From assembly GCF_018499505.1 (NCBI RefSeq), contig NZ_JAHDAC010000005.1, positions 1-64,000 of the forward strand: 64,000 nucleotides of DNA. Reading direction: 5' to 3'. This document shows, one piece after another, positions 54,875 to 64,000 of this stretch. The stretch comes from Streptococcus parasanguinis (GTDB lineage: Bacteria > Bacillota > Bacilli > Lactobacillales > Streptococcaceae). A program made the position numbers and the translations under genes. The notes under the pieces are model-generated. The model did not search any database. It was given only the letters and a program-made list of their open reading frames with translations, and was not told where the DNA came from. How positions within the stretch are numbered: the first letter of the stretch is position 1; each line of letters opens with the position of its first letter.

Positions 54875-56836
54875 TTATTTTTTTGTTTTAATATAGCGTT
54901 CAGAAGGTTTGAGAGGACGAAATGGCTTGCCTCCTCCTTCGTAGAACTTACCGAAGAACTCCACAAAGATCAAACGGGCTCCATGCACATATCCTGACAA
55001 GAAGGACAGGAACATATTAATGGCATGTAGGACGATAAAGAGCAGAAGCCCTACCGTAAACCGTCCAAGCGGTGGGAAGAGATTGACAATGAGGTTGAAG
55101 GCCGAACCGATACTGGCTCCAGACAAGCCCAAGGCCATCAAACGGGTAAAGCTGACCAAGTCTCCGACATAGCCACTGACATTGTAGAGGTTAAAGAGAC
55201 CGGAGGCTAGACCGGATAGCTTCTTGGCACTGACAATGGAAACAATCAAGATCCCAATGGCGTTCAAAATAGCCAGCCACTTGCCGATCGGAACTAGAAG
55301 GCTCATCCCTGGCAAGATATTGCCTACAGCTAGAAGCATTAAACCAAGTAGGATCAAGACCCAAGCAAAGCCAGCATTATAGGCTTCCGTATAGTCTTTG
55401 AGGCGAACATTTTTCATTCCCCCTAGGAACAGTCCCACTAAGACAGTGACAAAACCAAAGACCACTGAGAGGATCAGGATGGTCATGGCGTTACTGGTCG
55501 TACTGATCAGGGCAAAAGGCATCTCAAATCCAAAGAAAGAGCCATAGACCACACCCCAAAGGGCAACTGAAATCCCGAGGAGACTGAAGAAACGAAGGTT
55601 CTTGGCTGTACCAGGCTTGAGCTTAAAAGCTTTAAGGGCAAAGCCTGTCGCTACCGTTAGCAACAGTCCATAACCGATATCTGCGACCATCATGCCAAAG
55701 AAAACAAAGTAGAAGAGAGAAACGATCGGTGTTGGATCTTTCTCGTAATACTTAGGCAGGGCGTACATCTCTGTGACTAATTCAAAGGGCTCTACCAAGG
55801 CATTATTTCGCAACTGGATCGGAACGTCATCCCAATCTTTTTCCGTCACATCGCGTGTCTCTAGTAAGACCCGAGAACCAAAACCTTCTTGCAAGAAGTC
55901 TCGCAATGAGGCCACTTGGGAGGTTTCAATCCACCCCTCTAGAGCTACCAAGCTTTGCGTGCTGGCAAGAAGCGACTTGGCTTCCTCCCGAGCTCCCGAA
56001 CTCAGCAAGTAATCCATCTGGTACTTGAGCTGGTCCAACTCCTTCTGGGAGTTTTGCAACTCTGCTAGGGTTGCTGCAACTACAGCTTCTTGCTCTTTGA
56101 TTTCCCCTTCTAGGCGATCCAAGTAGACGGCCGGTACCTGCTCTTCTTCATAGTCCAATTCTTTGAACCCATGGTCTTCCAGAAGCTCCTGAACAGCTAC
56201 ACGATCTCCCGAGCGATACAAGATGACATAACCGTGTTCGGTTTCAGACGTAAAGACTTCTTCTAACTCCAGCTCAGGATGAGCTTTTAAGGAAGAACGA
56301 ACGGCGTCTGTATCGCTATTTGGGATCGTCCCGATCAAGCCATGCACATAGTGAAAAGTAGCGAGAGCAGCTGGCGTCACCTCTAACGGTCGCCATTTTT
56401 CTAAGCGCTCTATCTCTTCCTTTGCATCCGCAATCTTCTGACGAGCCTTGTCTAACACGCGCAATTGGCGTTTCAACTTGGTCAATAGAAGAGCCTCATC
56501 TCGAATCATCCCGTGGGCCTGCAAGTCATCAAAAGACAAACTTAAGGGTTCTTCCTTTAGAGCTTGCAGAACCTTCTTCTCAGGCATGTAGGGCTCTAGA
56601 GTCTGAATCATTTTTTCAACTTGTTCTTGACGTTTTTGCAGCTCTACCAAGGCTTGACGATTGTCCTCTGTCAAGGGTTGAGACAAGGTATTTGCCTCAA
56701 AGGCAGCCTGCCATTCTTCATGATCACTGAGGTCATAAATCTGGATTTTTGCCTCAGACTGTAGCGCTAGTAGGAGACTGTCCAAGTCATCTTTGGGCAA
56801 GATGAGGGACAGTTTTTGCATCTGACTAACGGCCAT
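54875..56836 (-). CDS. ntpI: V-type ATPase subunit I (a subunit)
   Basis: A 653-aa protein: N-terminal cytoplasmic part (1-370) with coiled coils and C-terminal membrane part (about 375-640) with seven or eight helices including SFTRLMALGLSGASIGSAFN, holding the essential Arg, and FVVFF-type segment SLFYFVFFGMMVADIGYGLL. It forms the half-channels next to the K ring. Overlaps the G-like gene by 11 nt. Confidence 0.95.
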   Translation of the reverse strand: MAVSQMQKLSLILPKDDLDSLLLALQSEAKIQIYDLSDHEEWQAAFEANTLSQPLTEDNRQALVELQKRQEQVEKMIQTLEPYMPEKKVLQALKEEPLSLSFDDLQAHGMIRDEALLLTKLKRQLRVLDKARQKIADAKEEIERLEKWRPLEVTPAALATFHYVHGLIGTIPNSDTDAVRSSLKAHPELELEEVFTSETEHGYVILYRSGDRVAVQELLEDHGFKELDYEEEQVPAVYLDRLEGEIKEQEAVVAATLAELQNSQKELDQLKYQMDYLLSSGAREEAKSLLASTQSLVALEGWIETSQVASLRDFLQEGFGSRVLLETRDVTEKDWDDVPIQLRNNALVEPFELVTEMYALPKYYEKDPTPIVSLFYFVFFGMMVADIGYGLLLTVATGFALKAFKLKPGTAKNLRFFSLLGISVALWGVVYGSFFGFEMPFALISTTSNAMTILILSVVFGFVTVLVGLFLGGMKNVRLKDYTEAYNAGFAWVLILLGLMLLAVGNILPGMSLLVPIGKWLAILNAIGILIVSIVSAKKLSGLASGLFNLYNVSGYVGDLVSFTRLMALGLSGASIGSAFNLIVNLFPPLGRFTVGLLLFIVLHAINMFLSFLSGYVHGARLIFVEFFGKFYEGGGKPFRPLKPSERYIKTKK

Positions 56837-57149
56837 AGCTTGCTACCACCTTTTCTACAATGGCTTCAACTAACCCAGCTCGCTTGTCGGTCATCGCCTC
56901 TTGTACCTTGGCATCATTGCGCGCAACCGTTTCTTCCAGACCTTTCGTTAAACGGACGAGTCTTTCCTGGGCATTTTTTTCTTCCTCTGTGACCAATTGC
57001 TTGGTTTCCTCATCGTAATGCTGTGCCACTGTTGCAAGGCGATCGCGCGAATCCGTTCGGATTTGTTCAACTTGAGCTTCATAGCCTACGATCACGCCCT
57101 GAGCAGCTTGCTCGATCTCTTGCATCATCTCGAGTGTTGCATTCGACAT
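56826..57149 (-). CDS. ntpF: V-type ATPase subunit G-like (NtpF/H)
   Basis: A 107-aa, almost wholly helical charged protein (MMQEIEQAAQGVIVGYEAQVEQIRTDSRDRL...) fitting the peripheral stalk partner of subunit E. Start at 57149 with AAGGAGG 8 nt upstream; the GTG two codons earlier overlaps that site. First gene of the ntp operon. Identity rests on position and coiled-coil character. Confidence 0.8.
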   Translation of the reverse strand: MSNATLEMMQEIEQAAQGVIVGYEAQVEQIRTDSRDRLATVAQHYDEETKQLVTEEEKNAQERLVRLTKGLEETVARNDAKVQEAMTDKRAGLVEAIVEKVVASYGR

Positions 57150-57204
57150 CGTCACACCTCCTTATTCAACTATTGTTCTTCCAACAACAGTACAATTATC
57201 TTAA

Positions 57205-57233
57205 ATTATACCACAATTCATATCGTTTGTTCA
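57205..57233 (-). promoter_or_regulatory. V-ATPase operon promoter
   Basis: -35 TGAACA (57228-57233), 17-bp spacer, extended -10 TG-G-TATAAT (TATAAT 57205-57210). It drives the operon from 57149 to 47850. Confidence 0.75.
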
Positions 57234-57357
57234 GGCCCAACCGGGAATTTTCAGAAAATTTTGGACAACCAACAAGCCCCTACTGCCAAGATTGGTAGCG
57301 TTCTCTTCTTTTCTCCTATCCTGTTCCTAGTTTCAGTATTTCTTGATTTCTTTTACT

Positions 57358-57386
57358 TGAATAAAGCGGTTACCCATGTTATAATG
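57358..57386 (+). promoter_or_regulatory. Promoter of the RpiR-type regulator gene
   Basis: TTGAAT, 17-bp spacer, extended -10 TG-T-TATAAT on the plus strand, about 57 bp before the start codon, which has AAAGGAGG. Confidence 0.75.
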
Positions 57387-57442
57387 TGTAATATATTATA
57401 GGAGCATCCTGTTATTTCATCTCGTGAGAAAGGAGGATTGCT

Positions 57443-58282
57443 GTGAAACAAGATCAGGATTTACGCGCCATTATCGCCAGCCATGAAGCTGAGTTAACAG
57501 ATATGGAACGCGACATTGCCCAATATTTTTTATCGTCGGAAGCACGACAGCACTCCCTGTCCTCTTCTCGTGTAACGGAGTTACTCCACGTCTCAAAGGC
57601 AGCTTTAACGCGTTTCTCTCAAAAATGTGGTTTTTCCGGCTATCGGGAGTTTATCTATCATTTTAATGAGGAAACAAAGAATCAAAAACAGGTGCAAGAG
57701 CATGACGAACTCACTCTCAGTGTCTTGCAACGCTACCACCATATCAGTAACGTCACTGAAAGTCTGGTAAAAGATTCCCAATTAGATCGGGTAGCTGAAC
57801 TAATCGATCAAGTAGACCGAGTCTATTTCTTCGGGATCGGTAGTTCCGGTTTAGTTGCTCGAGAAATGAAATTGCGTTTTATGCGGCTGGGCGTCGTTTG
57901 TGAAGCCCTGACTGATCAAGACGGCTTTGCCTGGACAACCAGTATTCTCGATTCCTCTTGTTTAGTCATCGGTTTCTCATTATCAGGAGGCACAAACTCC
58001 ATTACAGACAGTCTCCTGGACGCCAAAGAAAAAGGGGCTAAAACGGTTCTTGTGACTGCTAACCCGGCTGCTATCCACCAAGGATTCACAGAAGTGTTAC
58101 CGGCCGCACCTCTTCCTAGTAGTACCTATATCGATCGAATCTCTGCTATTTTACCACTCCTCATTGTGGTCGATTTGATCTATGCTCATTTCCTTAATAA
58201 AAGCCGAGAACAAAAGGAAATTGTCTTTAATAGCTACTGGGAAAACAAAAAACTTTCTAATCAACGTTCTCGAAAATCTTAA
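57443..58282 (+). CDS. RpiR/MurR family regulator, probable sialic acid regulator
   Basis: A 279-aa protein: N-terminal HTH (1-77, SSSRVTELLHVSKAALTRFSQKCGFSGYREFIYHF) and a SIS sugar-phosphate-binding domain (about 110-245, YFFGIGSSGLVAREMKLRFMRLG, GFSLSGGTNSITD). It is convergent with the sialic acid genes and, as in the pneumococcal nan locus, lies next to the ROK kinase. It likely senses an amino-sugar phosphate. Confidence 0.85.
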   Translation: MKQDQDLRAIIASHEAELTDMERDIAQYFLSSEARQHSLSSSRVTELLHVSKAALTRFSQKCGFSGYREFIYHFNEETKNQKQVQEHDELTLSVLQRYHHISNVTESLVKDSQLDRVAELIDQVDRVYFFGIGSSGLVAREMKLRFMRLGVVCEALTDQDGFAWTTSILDSSCLVIGFSLSGGTNSITDSLLDAKEKGAKTVLVTANPAAIHQGFTEVLPAAPLPSSTYIDRISAILPLLIVVDLIYAHFLNKSREQKEIVFNSYWENKKLSNQRSRKS

Positions 58283-58300
58283 TATGGTCTCCCTATTTAA

Positions 58301-58345
58301 AAAGCATGAAAGATCAGATTTTCTTCATCTTTCATGCTTTTTTTG
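58301..58345. terminator. Bidirectional terminator after the RpiR gene
   Basis: AAAGCATGAAAGAT and ATCTTTCATGCTTT form a 14-bp stem with A/T-runs on both sides. Confidence 0.85.
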
Positions 58346-58352
58346 GTGAATC

Positions 58353-58382
58353 AAAAACAAGTCGCCAACGCGACTTGTTTTA
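58353..58382 (-). terminator. Terminator overlapping the ROK kinase stop codon
   Basis: AACAAGTCGC-GTTG-GCGACTTGTT followed by TTTTG on the minus strand; its 5' arm includes the end of the kinase gene. Confidence 0.75.
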
Positions 58383-59267
58383 TGTTCCATGTTTTTGTCT
58401 AAAGTGATAGTAGGCCCCCAACATACCTGCGGCATTTTGATGGTGGGCAAATTCCAAACGGATCTTATCTGCTAGGCTAGGAACCAGTTCGGCACACAGG
58501 GCTTGATAGATTTTAGGCTTGAGGATGGCTTCCTGAGCCATAATTCCCCCTCCCAGGACGATGACCTCTGGATTGACTACATAGGCGATATTGGCCAGTC
58601 CTTTGCCGAGGTAGGTCACCATTCGATCAATTCCAGCCATACAGATTTTATCTCCCTCTGTTGCCTGCTTGAAGATCCGGCGACCATTCCACTGTTCCAC
58701 AGGATCACCATGATGTTCTGCCACATACTCGACCAAAGCCGTCGTTGAAGCTAGATCCTGAAAGGCACCGTCTGGCAAATGAAGATAGCCAACCTCACAG
58801 GCTGAATTACTAAAGCCATGAAAGACCTGACCATCAAGCAAGAGGCAACCACCGATCCCTGTCCCAATCGTCAGGCAAACAGCATTGTTCGATCCTTTTG
58901 CATGGCCTGTAGTGACCTCTGCGAGACCAGCACAGTTGACATCATTTTCAATCTCGCAAGGGATCTGAAAGGTCTCTTCGATTTCCTTTTTGAATTGGGT
59001 GCCTGCATAGTTGGGAATTTGTGGTCCAGCATAAAAGATTTCTCCCTTATCAGGATCTACCATTCCGGCCGAAGAAATCGCAACCCCTGCCAAGGGATGC
59101 TTCTTCAAATAACGGGCTACGATTTCCTTTGTTGTGTTAAGAATGTGAGGTCCTCCTTTTTGGGCCTCCGTTGGCATTTCATGGGTCTCTATGAGTTGCC
59201 CTTTTGCATCAGCTAGACCATACTTGATACTGGTCCCTCCGATATCAATTACAACATATGGATTCAT
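58380..59267 (-). CDS. nanK: ROK family kinase, probable N-acetylmannosamine kinase
   Basis: A 295-aa sugar kinase: VIDIGGTSIKYGLAD (ATP phosphate site), GVAISSAGMVDP, ENDVNCAGLAE (catalytic Asp in the ENDVN motif), LTIGTGIGGCLLL, NPEVIVLGGGIM. The zinc motif CxCGxxGC of most ROK kinases is absent (CEVGYLHLP stands there), as in other streptococcal members. Directly after nanA with AAAGGAGG, so ManNAc is the likely substrate. Confidence 0.85.
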   Translation of the reverse strand: MNPYVVIDIGGTSIKYGLADAKGQLIETHEMPTEAQKGGPHILNTTKEIVARYLKKHPLAGVAISSAGMVDPDKGEIFYAGPQIPNYAGTQFKKEIEETFQIPCEIENDVNCAGLAEVTTGHAKGSNNAVCLTIGTGIGGCLLLDGQVFHGFSNSACEVGYLHLPDGAFQDLASTTALVEYVAEHHGDPVEQWNGRRIFKQATEGDKICMAGIDRMVTYLGKGLANIAYVVNPEVIVLGGGIMAQEAILKPKIYQALCAELVPSLADKIRLEFAHHQNAAGMLGAYYHFRQKHGT

Positions 59268-59282
59268 CTAGACCTCCTTTGA

Positions 59283-60200
59283 TCAAAGGAATCTGGCTTT
59301 TGTGTCCTGAATGAGTTGAGCAGCACGTTGAATCACTTCTTGATCCGCTTCTACTACTGGCGTCAAAGGGGAGCGAACAGATCCCAAGTCCAAACCTTCA
59401 TTGATGCACAAAACCGCTTTGATGACCGCATACATATTGCCATGAGCAGATGTCAAGACTCCAATAATGTCATTGATGGCAAACTGCAAGGCACGCGCAG
59501 TCTCCAAGTCTTTCTCAGCAATCAGCTGATTGAGCTTCAAGAAAAGTTCTGGCATCGCACCATAGGTGCCACCGATTCCAGCATGCGCTCCCATGAGACG
59601 GCCACCTAAGAATTGTTCATCTGGACCATTAAAGACGATATGGTCATCGCCTCCTAAAGAAGCAAAGGTTTGAATGTCCTGAACAGGCATCGAAGAATTC
59701 TTGACCCCAATCACCCGTGGGTTTTTCAACATTTCCTTGTAAAGGCTCGGTGTCAAAGCGACCCCTGCCAATTGCGGGATATTGTAGATGACAAAGTCTG
59801 TATTGGGTGCGGCTGCACTGATTTCATTCCAGTAGTGGGCCACACTGTATTCTGGCAAGCGGAAATAGATCGGTGGAATGGCCGCAATGGCATCCACTCC
59901 TAATTCTTCCGCATGTCGTGCCAATTCCACGCTATCCTTGGTGTTGTTGCAGGCTACGTGAGCAATGATGGTCAATTTCCCTTTAGCTACTGCCATCACT
60001 TCTTCTAGAATCAGCTTGCGATCGGCCACGCTCTGGTAGATACATTCGCCAGAGGATCCGTTGACATACAAGCCCTGCACACCTTTCGCGATAAAATATT
60101 CTACCAGCGCACGTACCCGCTCCGGGCTAATTTCTCCTTGGTCATCATAGCAGGCGTAAAAAGCGGGGATGACTCCTTCATATTTTTTTAAATCTGACAT
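59283..60200 (-). CDS. nanA: N-acetylneuraminate lyase
   Basis: A 305-aa TIM barrel of the DHDPS/NAL family: GSSGE at 48-52, Tyr139 in VIYNIPQLAG and the Schiff-base Lys167 in VIGVKNSS. It splits sialic acid into ManNAc and pyruvate. The start at 60200 (MSDLKKYEGV) has AAAGGAG; the frame is open 17 codons further. The symbol follows E. coli; in pneumococcus nanA names a sialidase, which is not present here. Confidence 0.93.
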   Translation of the reverse strand: MSDLKKYEGVIPAFYACYDDQGEISPERVRALVEYFIAKGVQGLYVNGSSGECIYQSVADRKLILEEVMAVAKGKLTIIAHVACNNTKDSVELARHAEELGVDAIAAIPPIYFRLPEYSVAHYWNEISAAAPNTDFVIYNIPQLAGVALTPSLYKEMLKNPRVIGVKNSSMPVQDIQTFASLGGDDHIVFNGPDEQFLGGRLMGAHAGIGGTYGAMPELFLKLNQLIAEKDLETARALQFAINDIIGVLTSAHGNMYAVIKAVLCINEGLDLGSVRSPLTPVVEADQEVIQRAAQLIQDTKARFL

Positions 60201-60231
60201 TTTTTCTCCTTTTGTCACTAATGAATTCATT

Positions 60232-60879
60232 TTATTCTTGGTACTGGGCAAAAATCTTTTCCATTAATCCAACTTGTGCAAAAGCCAAGCTTGAAAAGCC
60301 AAACAAGAAAAAGATCATAAGCCCCAATAGGAAAGCTAAAACCGAGCTTGCAAGAGCCATACATAGAAGCAAGAGAGCACTTCCCATGACAAAGAACCAA
60401 GGAAAATGCAAGCCTGTCACAATCATAGCTTTTTGCAAACACTCTTTCCAATCCAACTGGTAGCGAGCCGCAATCGGATAAGCAGCCAATAAGATCAACA
60501 CGAGAAAGAGAAAGAGGCCTAAACAAATGGTTTTCAAAGCTTGGAAAGCTAGGGAAGTTTGCCCCCAAAATAAGAATAAATCAAAGAGACAAATACCTGC
60601 AACAATCAGTTCTAAACTTCCTAGTTGCAAGCCTATTTTCCAATTGTCCCGAAAAGCCTTCGCATAACTACGAATCACCGGAACACGACGCTGGTGCTTA
60701 ATGGCAAATAAGGTCTGATACAAACTAATTTTCGCAATTCCAATCGTGAGAACTGGTAAACAACTTAGCACAAATAAAAGATTAACGGTTACCAAGTCGA
60801 GGATCTTCTCACTGATACGCATCACTACATTGTCCGTGTTAAAAACGGTTTTGATCAATCCTGCCCCCTTAGATGACAT
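60232..60879 (-). CDS. DUF624 (YesL-like) membrane protein
   Basis: A 215-aa protein with five or six hydrophobic segments (NLLFVLSCLPVLTIGIAKISLYQTL is the DUF624 signature). Common in glycan-use operons; function unknown. Start at 60879 with AAAGGAG; a GTG two codons upstream overlaps the site. Confidence 0.85.
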   Translation of the reverse strand: MSSKGAGLIKTVFNTDNVVMRISEKILDLVTVNLLFVLSCLPVLTIGIAKISLYQTLFAIKHQRRVPVIRSYAKAFRDNWKIGLQLGSLELIVAGICLFDLFLFWGQTSLAFQALKTICLGLFLFLVLILLAAYPIAARYQLDWKECLQKAMIVTGLHFPWFFVMGSALLLLCMALASSVLAFLLGLMIFFLFGFSSLAFAQVGLMEKIFAQYQE

Positions 60880-60900
60880 AGGCACTCCTTTCTAACGTGA

Positions 60901-61353
60901 TCAATCGATCGCAATTTTAAATAGATATTTTTTCACGATATCTTCTTGCCCTGCATAGCCATTGGGTTGGTGAGGTTCCCCTGGAAAGAAAATCGCAAAA
61001 TTATGATAGCCTAGATGAAGCGGATAAGACTCCTGGCAATGGACAAAACCGATGTCCGATGCTTCATCAAATGCGATAGCCTCACCTGTCACACGAGATC
61101 CATAACTCGAAAACTCATGCCCTTCTACCAATAAATGCAAATCGGCATATCTTTTGTGGTGTTCAAAGCGATCATTTTCCGCTTTGTTGAGGGTATTTTC
61201 TTGAACGACGAGAAAGACCTTATCCCCATCAATATCGTATCTCCCCAATTCAAAAGAATCCTTCCGATGCTCATAGAGAAAGTCAATGGCCTGATCTAGA
61301 TTGGGGTGGATTCCTTTGTAAAAGGTGATGTTTTTTAAATCATCAAATATCAT
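60901..61353 (-). CDS. YhcH/YjgK/YiaL family protein, possible sialic acid anomerase
   Basis: A 150-aa cupin-like protein: NALN-type KAENDRFEHHKRYADLHLLVEGHEFSSYG and AIFFPGEPHQPNGY with His and Glu metal ligands. E. coli YhcH (NanQ) accelerates sialic acid anomer conversion, so the lyase gets its alpha form. Position in the operon supports this. Confidence 0.85.
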   Translation of the reverse strand: MIFDDLKNITFYKGIHPNLDQAIDFLYEHRKDSFELGRYDIDGDKVFLVVQENTLNKAENDRFEHHKRYADLHLLVEGHEFSSYGSRVTGEAIAFDEASDIGFVHCQESYPLHLGYHNFAIFFPGEPHQPNGYAGQEDIVKKYLFKIAID

Positions 61354-61427
61354 ATTCTCATCCTTTCGATACTTCTCAGCCTAGAAAACCGATCTGTACA
61401 CAACTATCATTTGTCCAAACAGACGAC

Positions 61428-62267
61428 TTATCCTTTGACCGCTCCCATGGTAATCCCTTGTGTAAAGGATTTTTGGAACACGAGGAAGACCGTAACGATT
61501 GGCACTGCAGCTAGGGCTGCCCCAGCCATGATCAAGCCATAGTTGGTGGCCATTTCAGCCTGCATGGTTGCTACCCCTAAGGAAATGGTCAAGTTTTGCC
61601 GAGAGGTCAGCATTACCAATTGCATAAAGTAGTCGTTCCAGGTGTTGATAAAGGTAAAGATGGCAAGGGCTGCAAATCCCGGCTTGACAATTGGGAAGGC
61701 AACGCTCCAGAAAGTCCGTAACTCTCCACAACCATCGATCTTAGCAGATTCTAAGAGTTCTGTTGGGATGTTTTCACTAAATTGCTTCATCAAGAAGACC
61801 CCGAATGGCCATCCGACCAATGGTAGAATAACCGCTGCAAGGGTATCATGGATCCCCATAAAGTTAATAATCCGTACCAATGGAACTAAGACAACTTGTT
61901 TCGGAAGGGCCATAGCTGCAATGAAGATGGCAAAGAGAATTCGTTGCCCATAGAAGCGTTTCTTAGCCAAGACATAACCTGCCAAGGAAGAGGTCATACA
62001 CACCAAAAGCATGGTTGCAAGGGAGATGAAGACACTATTCCACAACCATTGTAGGGCTGGGTTTTGTACCATCAACTGTTGGAAGTTTTCCATGGTTGGT
62101 GTCTTTGGCCACCATTGAGGTGGGATCATAATGGTATCTGGCTGAGACTTAAAGGCCCCTGTCAAAATCCAATAAAATGGGAAAATGAACAAGACTGTCA
62201 AAAGGAGCAAAATGATCGTTGAAATCACTGTAAAGGCAGTGATGGGTTTCTTTTGTGTTGGTTTCAT
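61428..62267 (-). CDS. Sugar ABC transporter permease (MalG-like)
   Basis: A 279-aa protein with six membrane helices and the EAA loop ESAKIDGCGELRTFWSVAFPIVKPGFAAL, which contacts the ATPase. Pairs with the permease at 62283. By synteny with the pneumococcal sialic acid transporter it imports sialic acid. No ATPase gene is in the locus. Confidence 0.9.
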   Translation of the reverse strand: MKPTQKKPITAFTVISTIILLLLTVLFIFPFYWILTGAFKSQPDTIMIPPQWWPKTPTMENFQQLMVQNPALQWLWNSVFISLATMLLVCMTSSLAGYVLAKKRFYGQRILFAIFIAAMALPKQVVLVPLVRIINFMGIHDTLAAVILPLVGWPFGVFLMKQFSENIPTELLESAKIDGCGELRTFWSVAFPIVKPGFAALAIFTFINTWNDYFMQLVMLTSRQNLTISLGVATMQAEMATNYGLIMAGAALAAVPIVTVFLVFQKSFTQGITMGAVKG

Positions 62268-62282
62268 CTGAGGCTCCTTTCT

Positions 62283-63170
62283 TTAGTATTCTACGTCGTT
62301 TCCAAGGATCTTGAATTGCGCAAAACTGATAATGGCAATCATCACCGCAAGGAAGACACCCATGGTGTTGGCATAACCGTATTCAGAGAGTTTAAAGGCT
62401 TTTTCATAGAGGTAGTACATGAGGGTACTCGTTGAGTAGTTAGGACCTCCTGATGTCAACAATTGGATCAAGGCGAAACATTGGAAAGAGTTAATGGTCG
62501 TAATGATCGCAATGTACAAAGTTGTTGGCAACAAGCTTGGCCATTTGATTTTCCAGAAAACTTGAAATTCTGTCGCACCATCCACACGCGCAGCTTCTAC
62601 GAGAGAATTATCAATATTTCCCATGGCTGCGATGTAGAGGATGATCGGTTGACCGACTGAAGTGGTCAACAAAATAATGATGATGGCCATCAAAGCCCAG
62701 TGTTTGTCCCCCAACCAAGAAATGTTTTGGTTGATGACATGTCCAGATTTCAATACAAAGTTCAAAATCCCTGATAGTGGATCATAGATCCATTTCCATA
62801 CAACCGTTACCGCTACACTCCCTGTAACAACTGGAAGGAAGAAGACGAAACGATAGAAGGAACGCGCAATCGCATTTTGATGGTAGGTCTGAGAAGCCAC
62901 AAACAAGGAGAACAATACTACGATCGGAACTGATCCGATAACGATGATGACGGTATTGATCAAGGACTTCACAAAGACCTTATCCGCAAACATGCGGGAA
63001 TAATTTTCTAAACCGACAAACTTAAAGGATGTCATAGAATAGTTGAAGAAACTTGTCACAAAGCCCATGATCATGGGGGCTAGGACAAAGACCGTAAAGA
63101 AGATTAAAATGGGTGCTAGGAATGCGTAGGAAACGAGCGTCTCCCTCATTCGGATTTTGTTTACCTTCAC
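62283..63170 (-). CDS. Sugar ABC transporter permease (MalF-like)
   Basis: A 295-aa protein with six helices and EAA loop VEAARVDGATEFQVFWKIKWPSLLP. It lies 15 nt before the second permease and 182 nt after the binding protein. Confidence 0.9.
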   Translation of the reverse strand: MKVNKIRMRETLVSYAFLAPILIFFTVFVLAPMIMGFVTSFFNYSMTSFKFVGLENYSRMFADKVFVKSLINTVIIVIGSVPIVVLFSLFVASQTYHQNAIARSFYRFVFFLPVVTGSVAVTVVWKWIYDPLSGILNFVLKSGHVINQNISWLGDKHWALMAIIIILLTTSVGQPIILYIAAMGNIDNSLVEAARVDGATEFQVFWKIKWPSLLPTTLYIAIITTINSFQCFALIQLLTSGGPNYSTSTLMYYLYEKAFKLSEYGYANTMGVFLAVMIAIISFAQFKILGNDVEY

Positions 63171-63199
63171 AGTAAGGCACCTCCTAGTGTTCTTTTTCT

Positions 63200-63304
63200 A
63201 TCTTCTTTTCTAAATATATCTTACGACTTAAGAAAAGAAGATCCAGAAAGAATGAAGACCCCTTCGTTCCATTCCAAAAAGAGAAATACGGATTCGAAGG
63301 GGCC
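63200..63304 (-). other. Two stem-loops between binding protein and permease genes
   Basis: ATCTTCTTTTCT (63200-63211) is the exact complement of AGAAAAGAAGAT (63231-63242), and CCCCTTCG (63259-63266) of CGAAGGGG (63295-63302). Hairpins here often stabilise or partly terminate the binding-protein mRNA so that it exceeds permease levels. Confidence 0.65.
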
Positions 63305-63352
63305 TGCAAATTCTCGTTTCTATGAAAGACTTAGGTCTGCTTCATAGACTGA

Positions 63353-64000
63353 TTATTTTTTCGTAATGGTTTCGTTTGCTTTTTCAGTAAAGGTCTTCAA
63401 AGCTGGTTCTGCTTTTTCATCCCCGTTTGAAACAGATTGCAACATTGGGAACCATAGGGTCCGCATTTCTGCAAAACCGTCGATTGTGTTGTAGTATGGT
63501 GAGTAGTATTTTGTCCAAGTGCTGATGGTTTCCATCCGTTTGTCATCGTACAACTTACCAAATGAACTACGAACTGGGAAGGCTCCTGTACGCACAACAT
63601 CTTTTGGACCCCATTCTTTGTCGTCTGCGATGAACTGTACAAATTTCTTAGCAGCAGCAATTTTCTTTTCATCTTTATTATTGAAGACTGCAAATCCATT
63701 GACAAGGTATTCCAATTTTGGCTTGCCTGAGTCAGATGGGAATGGCACTTCTACTACTTCTACCTTACTTGCATCCAACAATTTAGCTTGGATACCGTTT
63801 TGTGAAGGCGCCCACAAGATGGTGTAAGAAGTTTGACCATTGGCAAAGTTTTGGATGTCTGCTCCACCATCGAATTGAGAACCATTCATCATCAAGCCAT
63901 CATTGATCCATTTAGAAGCTTTTTCCAAACCTTTGACAAATTTCGCATCATCGGTTGTATACTTGGTTACTTTTTCATCAGTAACAGAACCGCCATAAAG
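63353..64000 (-). CDS. Sugar ABC transporter substrate-binding protein, C-terminal part
   Basis: The frame is open from the right edge to 63353, giving the last 215 residues. It shows the extracellular solute-binding family 1 fold ([61 protein letters not shown]). The lipoprotein signal would lie outside the window. As first gene before two permeases in a sialic acid locus it is likely the sialic acid binding protein. Confidence 0.85.
   Translation of the reverse strand, partial: LYGGSVTDEKVTKYTTDDAKFVKGLEKASKWINDGLMMNGSQFDGGADIQNFANGQTSYTILWAPSQNGIQAKLLDASKVEVVEVPFPSDSGKPKLEYLVNGFAVFNNKDEKKIAAAKKFVQFIADDKEWGPKDVVRTGAFPVRSSFGKLYDDKRMETISTWTKYYSPYYNTIDGFAEMRTLWFPMLQSVSNGDEKAEPALKTFTEKANETITKK

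Overview
The window is chromosomal DNA of a Streptococcus, most like the mitis/sanguinis/parasanguinis oral groups. Evidence: the S10-spc-alpha ribosomal order with adk, secY and infA; CiaR-type promoters driving csRNA-like small RNAs; a Trp T-box and a PyrR attenuator; a WalR/VicR-type box before a LysM protein; an ntp V-type ATPase operon; and a sialic acid locus in pneumococcal order. The species cannot be fixed by eye. Nearly all genes are on the minus strand.

Layout. 1-122: promoter and leader of an rRNA operon running off the left edge. 202-1473: a glutamate-cysteine-ligase-like enzyme. 1728-16334: 27 genes from rpsJ to rplQ under one good promoter, with stem-loops in most of the wider gaps. 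16448-23863: tgt, a DUF975 membrane protein, a CoA-binding protein, polA (apparently leaderless), a small independent transcript, and a cytoplasmic fucosidase. 23939-30600: the trp operon behind a Trp T-box, with in-frame stop codons in trpB and trpD. 30683-37171: DUF1304/MarR, one csRNA, HAD, MATE, thrC, hisS and a DUF59 protein. 37335-42811: uracil permease with a PyrR leader, ilvD, an SPFH/ribbon-helix-helix operon, rpmF-rpmG. 43071-46111: an SdpI/SdpR-type pair, two tandem csRNAs with five copies of a ~65-bp repeat, and an MFS transporter. 46207-57149: a LysM protein and a ten-gene ntp operon that includes an acetyltransferase. 57443-64000: sialic acid uptake and catabolism (RpiR regulator, ROK kinase, lyase, DUF624, YhcH, two ABC permeases, partial binding protein).

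No phage, insertion sequence, CRISPR array or classical defence system is visible. The novelty lies between genes: (i) a two-stem repeat at 16450, 39050 and 47702 whose stems differ in sequence but keep pairing; (ii) three CiaR-driven csRNA-like RNAs, two of them tandem and separated by the 65-bp repeats; (iii) a small transcript at 22115-22278 with both a 23-codon ORF and an anti-Shine-Dalgarno/anti-start segment; (iv) serial hairpins within the ribosomal protein operon; (v) two nonsense codons in trp, both explicable as G-to-T changes.
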